NCBI GenBank assembly: GCA_041609715.1
Contig: JBFIQI010000073.1
Span: forward strand, 1 to 11,639
Origin: JABDLF01 sp041609715
GTDB lineage: Bacteria > Pseudomonadota > Gammaproteobacteria > Steroidobacterales > JABDLF01
Direction: 5' to 3'
Length of the DNA: 11,639 nt
Position numbers and translations under genes: made by a program. The notes under the pieces were generated by a model. It saw nothing but the letters and a program-made list of their open reading frames with translations, had not been told where the DNA came from and searched no databases. Every line of letters starts with the position of its first letter. The stretch's first letter is position 1. This document shows positions 6,723 through 11,639 of the stretch, piece after piece.

Positions 6723-7349
6723 ATGATTGCCTGTCCACGCGAGGCTCGAGTTCTTCTCGCTCTTCTTATCGCAGTGGCGTCGGCAAGCGCCCAGGAAGCA
6801 ACAGAAGGAAGCATCACCGAAGGATTTTCGGGCTATGCGGCGGCACCTGAATTCTCGGTAGTTCCGCGCAAGGACGAGCTGGTTTTTTATCCGTGCAGCC
6901 AGTGTCATGAGTTCCTGGAGCCGGACCCTACGGTGCGAGAACTGATGGCACCACATGAAATCGAATTCGATCATGGTGCCGGCCGGATCTGGTGCCTGTC
7001 ATGCCACATGCTCGAGAATCGCGATCAATTGAAATCGGCTTTGGGCGAGGCCGTTGACTTCGACGCTGCACATCAGGTTTGTGGTAGCTGCCATGGCAAT
7101 CGTCACAAAGACTGGTACTTCGGTGCTCACGGCAAGCGACAATCCAGCTGGAATGAACCCCGTGTAATTTACAATTGCACGCATTGTCATGATGCTCACA
7201 GTCCCGCCATCAAACCGCGCAAGCCGATGCCTGCACCGAAGGCGCGGGCCGGATTGAGCTTGCCGGAATGGCATCGCCATGAAAAAAAGCCAGTCTGGGA
7301 GCGAGACGAAAAGCCGCAAAAACCGGAGGATTCAGATGAAGAAAAATGA
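6723..7349 (+). CDS. Periplasmic tetrahaem c-type cytochrome, first gene of NrfD operon
   Basis: This 208-residue protein begins with a Sec signal peptide (hydrophobic 10-20, likely cleavage after ASA at residue 23). It has four CXXCH motifs at Cys58, 91, 120 and 152. Extra histidines near the motifs (His78, His84, His117, His127, His136, His159) could be distal haem ligands. Residues 160-208 form a proline-, lysine- and glutamate-rich tail, probably flexible and perhaps a docking arm. Gene order places it as the cytochrome subunit of a cytochrome / ferredoxin / NrfD complex, the recipe used by DsrJ-DsrO-DsrP, Hmc, Nhc and Geobacter Cbc complexes; it is not an obvious DsrJ, which has three haems. 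Its 3' end overlaps the next gene by 14 bases and contains that gene's ribosome-binding site, implying translational coupling. Its own ribosome-binding site is poor. Exact family name not recognised. Confidence 0.85.
   Translation: MIACPREARVLLALLIAVASASAQEATEGSITEGFSGYAAAPEFSVVPRKDELVFYPCSQCHEFLEPDPTVRELMAPHEIEFDHGAGRIWCLSCHMLENRDQLKSALGEAVDFDAAHQVCGSCHGNRHKDWYFGAHGKRQSSWNEPRVIYNCTHCHDAHSPAIKPRKPMPAPKARAGLSLPEWHRHEKKPVWERDEKPQKPEDSDEEK
7325..7330 (+). promoter_or_regulatory. Strong ribosome-binding site that sets the start of the iron-sulfur subunit
   Basis: GGAGGA sits five bases before ATG 7336, inside the 3' end of the tetrahaem gene. This fixes the start at 7336; the same frame is open back to a possible start at 7279, which would add nineteen charged residues ahead of the Tat signal and lacks a comparable site. 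Confidence 0.8.
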
Positions 7350-8283
7350 TTCTGGCGCGAACGGAGCTTCCGGTCACGATACGGCCCGCAGAAACTTTTT
7401 TCGTAAATTAGGGCGCGCGGCAATGGCGGTGGGCGTGACCGCTCCGAGCATGGCTGCTCCCGCGTGGGCCGGCGCGACATTTCTCGAGGCATTTGGTGAT
7501 TTTTTCCAGCAGCATTACAAGAAAATGAGTCGCGAGGAAATTGAGCAAGTCCTGGAGAGAATCGAGCGCAAGGCGAGGGAACGGCATGGTGTCGACATCA
7601 ATTGCGAAAACACACCGCCAAAGAAAAATGCCGTCTTTGGTTATGCGCTGAATATATCAAAATGCCAGGGTTACCGGGATTGCGTGCATGCATGTGTCGA
7701 GGAAAACAACCTTGGTCGGGATTCTCAGGTTGAGTATATACGCGTACTGGAAATGGACCAGGGCAGCACCAATCTTGAAGAATCTGATCACTACTATGAT
7801 CCTGAAACTGTCCCGACAGACGGCAAATACTACATGCCGGTGCAGTGCATGCAATGCGACAATCCGCCTTGTGTCAAAGCCTGTCCCGTGGAGGCCACCT
7901 GGATGGAGCCGGATGGCATCGTAGTCGTAGATTACGATTGGTGTATCGGATGCCGCTACTGTATGTCGGCATGTCCTTACTCAGCCAGGCACTTCAATTG
8001 GACCGAGCCGGAAATTCCGGCTGAAAAGATCAATCCGGACACGCATTACCTTGGCAACCGTCCGCGTCCCAAGGGCGTGGTTGAAAAATGTCATTTTTGT
8101 ATTCAGCGTACCCGTAAGGACAAGCAGCCAGCATGCATGGAAGCCTGTCCGACCGGTGCACGTATCTTCGGCAATCTGCTCGATCCAGACAGTGAGATCC
8201 GTTATATCCTCGCCAACAAAAATGTTTTTCGTCTCAAGGAAGAACTGGGGACCGAGCCCAAATTCTGGTATTTCACAGATTAA
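7336..8283 (+). CDS. Tat-exported 4Fe-4S ferredoxin-type subunit (HybA/HmcB/DsrO-like)
   Basis: This 315-residue electron-transfer subunit should carry electrons between the NrfD protein and the periplasmic cytochrome. A twin-arginine motif TARRNFFRKLG (16-26) precedes a hydrophobic stretch ending near AWAG, so export is folded and through Tat. Cysteine sets of the four-cluster family follow: C110, C116, C120; C171-x2-C174-x4-C179-x3-C183; C203-x2-C206-x2-C209-x3-C213; C252-x2-C255-x11-C267-x3-C271. The first set has Tyr113 where the second cysteine of CXXCXXCXXXC is expected, and an additional Cys90 lies upstream, so cluster 1 may be altered or absent. Residues 64-85 form a charged helix not usual in the minimal fold. 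It overlaps the tetrahaem gene by 14 bases and precedes the NrfD gene by 16 bases, so all three are surely one operon. Confidence 0.93.
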   Translation: MKKNDSGANGASGHDTARRNFFRKLGRAAMAVGVTAPSMAAPAWAGATFLEAFGDFFQQHYKKMSREEIEQVLERIERKARERHGVDINCENTPPKKNAVFGYALNISKCQGYRDCVHACVEENNLGRDSQVEYIRVLEMDQGSTNLEESDHYYDPETVPTDGKYYMPVQCMQCDNPPCVKACPVEATWMEPDGIVVVDYDWCIGCRYCMSACPYSARHFNWTEPEIPAEKINPDTHYLGNRPRPKGVVEKCHFCIQRTRKDKQPACMEACPTGARIFGNLLDPDSEIRYILANKNVFRLKEELGTEPKFWYFTD

Positions 8284-8299
8284 GTAGCAGAGTCCAATA

Positions 8300-9520
8300 A
8301 TGATTCGCTTTATTTTTGCAGGTATGCGCGAGGCTGCTCGAGGTAGCGTCCGCTACCGTACATGGATCCTCGGTCTCCTGCTGGTTATCGGCTACGGCCT
8401 CATTCGCTACATCGGGCAGGTCCGCAATGGCCTGGTTGTAACCGGCATGAGCGATCAGGTTTCCTGGGGTTTCTACATCGCGAATTTTGCCTTTCTGGTG
8501 GGAATCGCTGCTGCAGCGGTTCTGCTGGTCATCCCTGCTTATGCCTTTCACCGCAAAGACGTGAAGGAGGTTGTGTTACTGGGTGAGGCCATGGCGGTGG
8601 CCGCAGTGACCATGGCAATGATGTTTGTGATGGCCGATCTGGGCCGGCCAGATCGCATCTGGCATATGATTCCGGTGATTGGCCGATTCAATTTCCCTAC
8701 CTCTTTGCTGGCCTGGGATGTCGTGGTTCTGAGTGGCTATCTCGCGCTCAATCTCTGCATCCCTTTTTACATCCTGTATCAACGCTGGCATGGCAGGGAG
8801 CCGAACCTCAAGCTTTATTTCCCGTTTGTGGTGCTGGCCATGTTCTGGGCCATATCGATTCACACGGTAACCGCATTCTTGTTTTCTGCAAATTCAGGAC
8901 GTGCCTTCTGGCATACCTCATTGCTGGCACCGCGTTTTATTGCTTCCGCTTTCGCTTCCGGCCCGGCGCTGATCATTATCAGCCTGCAGATCTTGCGCAA
9001 GGTCACTGGGTATCCCATCAAGCAAAGCGTGATCGACATGCTTGCCATCATCATGATGATCTCGATGCAGATAACGGTATTTTTCATCATCGCCGAGCTG
9101 TTCACGGACTTCTACAATGAGGGTACTCATGCGGCGTCGATCCACTACCTGTTTTTTGGATTGCAGGGCTTGCATGGGTTAAGGAACTGGATCTGGGCTT
9201 CTGTGGTAATGAATGTCATTGCCATGATCATTCTGACCATCAATCCCCTGCGCAAGAATGGCCGCATGCTGAACGTGGCAGCCGTGCTGGCTATCCTCGG
9301 TATCTGGATCGAGAAAGGCATGGGTCTGGTAATTCCCGGCTATATCCCCACGCCACTGGGCGAAGTGTTCGAATACAGCCCCTCGAGCACGGAGCTGGCG
9401 GTTACACTGGGGATCTGGGCGTTTGGCCTGCTGGTATTCACGTTGTTGGCCAAGATTGCCATCGCCATTGATACCGGGCGAGTGAAAGCTTCTGGTGACG
9501 GTGTACCGAAAACCGCTTGA
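8300..9520 (+). CDS. NrfD/HmcC/DsrP-like integral membrane quinone-interacting subunit
   Basis: This 406-residue inner-membrane protein has about ten hydrophobic helices (near 22-40, 56-83, 96-112, 136-160, 172-195, 208-232, 244-268, 296-314, 324-346 and 365-390), the long form seen in HmcC, DsrP and PsrC rather than the eight-helix NrfD of E. coli. Family landmarks include SWGFYIANFAFLVG (55-68), the ADLGRPDR segment (112-119) and SANSGRAFWHT (196-206). NrfD proteins bind menaquinol or ubiquinol near the periplasmic face and hand electrons to, or take them from, the ferredoxin-type partner encoded just upstream. The start ATG at 8300 has only a weak GAG-type ribosome-binding site, consistent with coupling to the upstream gene. 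No haem or cofactor cysteines are seen. Direction of electron flow cannot be read from the sequence. Confidence 0.94.
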   Translation: MIRFIFAGMREAARGSVRYRTWILGLLLVIGYGLIRYIGQVRNGLVVTGMSDQVSWGFYIANFAFLVGIAAAAVLLVIPAYAFHRKDVKEVVLLGEAMAVAAVTMAMMFVMADLGRPDRIWHMIPVIGRFNFPTSLLAWDVVVLSGYLALNLCIPFYILYQRWHGREPNLKLYFPFVVLAMFWAISIHTVTAFLFSANSGRAFWHTSLLAPRFIASAFASGPALIIISLQILRKVTGYPIKQSVIDMLAIIMMISMQITVFFIIAELFTDFYNEGTHAASIHYLFFGLQGLHGLRNWIWASVVMNVIAMIILTINPLRKNGRMLNVAAVLAILGIWIEKGMGLVIPGYIPTPLGEVFEYSPSSTELAVTLGIWAFGLLVFTLLAKIAIAIDTGRVKASGDGVPKTA

Positions 9521-9530
9521 TTAGGTGGCT

Positions 9531-9547
9531 TACCGGCCTGGCCGGTA
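9531..9547. terminator. Compact perfect hairpin between convergent NrfD and five-haem genes
   Basis: TACCGGCC (9531-9538), one base, then GGCCGGTA (9540-9547) is a perfect, GC-rich inverted repeat eleven bases after the NrfD stop. There is no T-run, only GTTATT, so it is a weak candidate for an intrinsic terminator; it could instead protect transcript 3' ends from either side. Confidence 0.4.
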
Positions 9548-9596
9548 GTTATTCAGACGCTCTGGGATCTGACGAAATGCGAGCCTAACCTGCCCA

Positions 9597-10361
9597 TTAC
9601 TGTTTTTGTTGTCTTTTTTCCCAGGCTTCCTGGAATAACGACTTTAGCTCCGCCAGCACTTCGATGGAGTTCTGTTCCATTTTTGCCAGATCAAAGGCGT
9701 GAATCCCGGTAACGGCTTCATCGTAGCGGGTGCTGATGGCATCTATCTGGCACCTGGTGGCGCCTGGCCAGCCTTGCGACTCGTAATACAGCGTGGTCCA
9801 GCTCAGGTAACCCTTGGCGATATTGAGTCGATGCAGGGATTGCTCGGCGTGCCTCGCCACCAAAGGGACCCGGTCGGAATTGGCCGGGTTGTGGCAAGTC
9901 TCGCAGGCTTTGGCGACTATATCCCGATACTGCGGTCGCCGGTTCATGGCACTGTGGCATGTCGTACAAGTTGGCGCCACCCGGTTGTCTTGCAATGCTT
10001 TGAAGTGTTTGCTCTGCCTGAATTGCGCGGCTTTGTCGTTATGACAGGCACCGCAGGTATCTGGCTGATTCTTGTAAAACAGCGCGTTCTCTTGCTTGCC
10101 GATGTCCAGGACCCCTTTATGGGCGATCGACGGGTCGGCACTGTTGCGATCGCCACCATGGCAGTCGCTGCAACTCAGTCCGCTGGCCGCATGCGCCGAT
10201 TCGCGCCAATCCTGGTAGTAGGAATACAGCTTCGGATGCTGCGCATAGAAGCCCGGATCCCGGTGGCAATCTATGCAATTGTCGGTGCTCGATTCTGCGG
10301 CCAGGGTGAGGCCGGTGGAAGCCAGTAACATGATGACGCAGTATGTTCCGATTTTTTCCAT
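9597..10361 (-). CDS. Periplasmic five-haem c-type cytochrome with helical C-terminal domain
   Basis: This 254-residue protein has a Sec signal peptide (hydrophobic 7-21, cleavage probably after TLAA at 22) and five CXXCH motifs at Cys29, 64, 103, 132 and 153. The N-terminal 160 residues are haem-rich. Residues 165-254 carry no haem motif and read as a bundle of amphipathic helices, with GIHAFDLAKMEQNSIEVL (219-236) near the end. A haem-rich head followed by C-terminal helices is the general layout of NrfA and octahaem cytochrome families, where those helices make dimer contacts. However, there is no CXXCK motif and too few haems for such an enzyme, so a carrier or small haem enzyme is more likely. 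A lone Cys204 lies in the helical part. It is transcribed toward the NrfD operon, and its promoter is visible upstream. I do not recognise a named family. Confidence 0.85.
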   Translation of the reverse strand: MEKIGTYCVIMLLASTGLTLAAESSTDNCIDCHRDPGFYAQHPKLYSYYQDWRESAHAASGLSCSDCHGGDRNSADPSIAHKGVLDIGKQENALFYKNQPDTCGACHNDKAAQFRQSKHFKALQDNRVAPTCTTCHSAMNRRPQYRDIVAKACETCHNPANSDRVPLVARHAEQSLHRLNIAKGYLSWTTLYYESQGWPGATRCQIDAISTRYDEAVTGIHAFDLAKMEQNSIEVLAELKSLFQEAWEKRQQKQ

Positions 10362-10420
10362 AGCCGCTGTCCGTAAATGTCAAAAATTGTCTAACTAACT
10401 TAAACTCAGAAGATTCTTAA

Positions 10421-10449
10421 CTTATTGTTTTTATTGCCAATATTGTCAA
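10421..10449 (-). promoter_or_regulatory. Sigma70-type promoter for the five-haem cytochrome
   Basis: On the minus strand a consensus -35 box TTGACA (10449-10444) is followed, after exactly 17 bases, by AATAAG (10426-10421), a four-of-six match to the -10 consensus. Transcription would start near 10414, leaving a leader of about 50 bases before ATG 10361. Confidence 0.5.
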
Positions 10450-10456
10450 CATTGCC
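10433..10456. repeat. Tandem 9-base direct repeats over the -35 box
   Basis: Reading the plus strand, ATTGCCAAT (10433-10441) and ATTGTCAAC (10442-10450) are adjacent and followed by ATTGCC (10451-10456), so the unit ATTGNCAAY recurs with a period near one helical turn. The repeats cover the -35 box of the five-haem promoter. Such phased half-sites are typical of tandemly bound regulators. No known consensus was recognised. Confidence 0.45.
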
Positions 10457-10631
10457 TGTGTTCTCCGGGTTGCCCGCTGGGGGCTAAATTCGGCCGCTTG
10501 GCCCATCACTAATGTATACTATTTTGTATCAGTAGGCGACTGTAAATCAGCGTTCAGGCTTGGTTCAGGGGCCCGTGATTAATCTAGTAAATAGGCCGGC
10601 GATGGCCGGTATTTTTGGGAGACTTGTAATA

Positions 10632-11237
10632 ATGGACAAGCGTGTAGGCATGGTGGTGATTTCGTCAGCTGCAGTGATGCTCGGCGCGATGATGTTGGTT
10701 TCAAATGCAACAGGGGAGGGAGCGGCGCCTGCTGCCGCGAAAATGTGCCTGGGTTGTCACGGCAGTGAGGGCGTAAGCACGAGACCGGCGGTGCCATCCA
10801 TCGCAGGAATCTCAGCCCCGGTACACGCGGATGCGCTGATGGCCTATCGAGATGGCACTCGGGCATGTGCGGACCCCAAGTCGAAAATGATGTGTGCTCT
10901 TTCGGCAAAACTCACTGACGAGCAGATCGAAGTGCTGGCCGAGTATTTCGCAGGCCTTGCTTTTAAGCCTGCGGCGCAGGATTTTGATGCTGCTAAGGCT
11001 GCCAGCGGCGCCGAACTCCACGAGGCGCATTGCGAAAAATGTCATACTGAGGGCGGCAGCGAACCGCTGGACGATTCCAGTATTCTGGCCGGGCAGTGGC
11101 TGCCTTACCTGCAGATGAGCCTCACACAATTTTCCAAGGGTGAGCGCGATCAGCCGAAAGCCATGCAAGCAAAATTCGAGCAGCTTTCTGAAGCGGACCT
11201 GGAGGCACTCGCTCACTTTTATGCCAGTCAGCAGTAG
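10632..11237 (+). CDS. FccA-like dihaem cytochrome c (c4-type fold)
   Basis: This 201-residue periplasmic dihaem cytochrome has a Sec signal (hydrophobic 6-24). Each of two class I domains has one haem: C39-LG-CH43 with a Met near 86-87, and C134-EK-CH138 with Met178. The second half strongly resembles, from memory, the cytochrome subunit FccA of flavocytochrome c sulfide dehydrogenase: AELHEAHCEKCHTEGG, ILAGQWLPYLQ and the terminal HFYASQQ. In FccA, electrons from sulfide pass from the FccB flavin to these haems. No fccB is present on either side within view, and a terminator follows, so this copy acts alone or with a distant partner. Two further cysteines (79 and 88) in domain 1 may form a disulfide. 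I chose ATG 10632, preceded by GGGAG at ten bases, over TTG 10560 because the signal peptide starts there. Plain cytochrome c4 is the alternative. Confidence 0.85.
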   Translation: MDKRVGMVVISSAAVMLGAMMLVSNATGEGAAPAAAKMCLGCHGSEGVSTRPAVPSIAGISAPVHADALMAYRDGTRACADPKSKMMCALSAKLTDEQIEVLAEYFAGLAFKPAAQDFDAAKAASGAELHEAHCEKCHTEGGSEPLDDSSILAGQWLPYLQMSLTQFSKGERDQPKAMQAKFEQLSEADLEALAHFYASQQ

Positions 11238-11261
11238 TGACCTGACCGGGTATCACCTGAA

Positions 11262-11291
11262 AAAAAGACCCCGCTTCGGCGGGGTCTTTTT
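11262..11291. terminator. Rho-independent bidirectional terminator
   Basis: GACCCCGC (11267-11274), a TTCG tetraloop and GCGGGGTC (11279-11286) form a perfect stem flanked by A-run and T-run (11261-11266 and 11287-11291). It therefore works on both strands and separates the convergent dihaem cytochrome and receptor genes. Confidence 0.95.
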
Positions 11292-11319
11292 GTTGGGACT
11301 CACTTTATAGCGAGCTATT

Positions 11320-11639
11320 CTAAAACCTGAAACGGAAACCCAACTGAATACGATAAACAGACGGCAGCCGCGCAATGGCCGGCCGGGCGATAATCGATTC
11401 GGGGGTCCCGTCGTAGTTGGCTCCGGCCGAATAGATGTACTGGCTGCCATCGTTGCTTAGCGCGACGTTGGCTGGGGCGACATTGGAAGGTGCCGTGTAG
11501 GTTTCCACGCGTCCCCAGTCATCGTTGATCAGGTTCATCAGGTTCTCGATGTCCAGGATGAATTCAATCTTCTTGTCCTCCAGGAAGCCGAATTCCTGAA
11601 CCAGCCGCAAATTCACTGTATGAATCCAGTCGGTTTCAC
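11320..11639 (-). CDS. TonB-dependent outer-membrane receptor (Oar-like), C-terminal fragment
   Basis: The readable 106 residues are the end of a larger protein whose start lies beyond the right edge; the frame remains open to 11639. They look like the last beta strands of a TonB-dependent receptor barrel. Alternating strands such as KIEFILDIENLMNLIND are followed by a loop with DDWGRV, and the protein ends YRIQLGFRFRF, with the terminal aromatic residue used for outer-membrane insertion. The NLINDDWG pattern is typical of Oar-like receptors with an N-terminal carboxypeptidase-regulatory-like domain. Substrate unknown. It converges on the dihaem cytochrome gene across a shared terminator and shows no sign of belonging to the cytochrome island. 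Confidence 0.75.
   Translation of the reverse strand, partial: ETDWIHTVNLRLVQEFGFLEDKKIEFILDIENLMNLINDDWGRVETYTAPSNVAPANVALSNDGSQYIYSAGANYDGTPESIIARPAIARLPSVYRIQLGFRFRF

Larger units (their letters stand above)
10362..10631. other. Divergent spacer between five-haem and dihaem cytochrome genes
   Basis: AT-rich control region with no gene. It holds the minus-strand promoter and the direct repeats listed separately. On the plus strand, TATACT at 10515-10520 could be a -10 element for the dihaem gene, but no -35 hexamer is correctly spaced. Nearby GTATAC and GTATC, separated by TATTTT, form a small imperfect inverted repeat that might be an activator site. Confidence 0.4.

Noticed and set aside
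9699..10328. Plus-strand frame of 209 residues
   Set aside because: Antisense to the five-haem cytochrome; the five CXXCH motifs and signal peptide on the minus strand decide.
10378..10383. Second TTGACA on the minus strand near the five-haem start
   Set aside because: It lies only 17 bases before the ATG, leaving no room for a -10 box and leader.

Overview
The window reads as the chromosome of a gammaproteobacterium with moderately high GC. Its SirB2 protein, FccA-like dihaem cytochrome, CNT-type nucleoside symporter and Oar-like outer-membrane receptor fit an aquatic or sediment-dwelling, respiratory lifestyle. No taxonomic marker is present, so this placement is inference. No rRNA, tRNA, insertion sequence, CRISPR array or phage gene was recognised.

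Left part (1-5304), ordinary metabolism. In order: a Na+/nucleoside symporter running off the left edge (minus), a SirB2-family membrane protein (plus), alanine dehydrogenase ald (minus), a GNAT acetyltransferase (plus) and glycerol kinase glpK (minus). These are single genes in alternating orientation, with convergent ends only 19 and 33 bases apart.

Right part (5393-11237), a dense electron-transfer island. Four multihaem c-type cytochromes carrying 23 CXXCH motifs surround a periplasmic ferredoxin-like subunit and an NrfD-type membrane subunit. The core is one plus-strand operon (6723-9520): tetrahaem cytochrome, Tat-exported iron-sulfur protein, ten-helix NrfD/HmcC/DsrP-like quinol-site protein. 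Divergent from it is a membrane-anchored 12-haem cytochrome with a NapC/NrfH-like N-terminus. Convergent to it is a five-haem periplasmic cytochrome, and divergent from that is a dihaem cytochrome closely resembling FccA of flavocytochrome c sulfide dehydrogenase. No molybdopterin enzyme, DsrMK pair, NrfA, FccB or MtrB-type porin lies in the window, so the catalytic partner is missing or elsewhere. The likely job is exchange of electrons between the quinone pool and periplasmic haem proteins; the substrate is unknown.

The two divergent spacers of the island hold non-coding structure: a leader that may mask the ribosome-binding site of the 12-haem gene, a perfect 10-base inverted repeat, a palindrome and nested hairpin ahead of the tetrahaem gene, and 9-base direct repeats over a consensus -35 box ahead of the five-haem gene. 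A strong bidirectional terminator (11262-11291) closes the island. Beyond it is the C-terminal end of a TonB-dependent receptor running off the right edge.
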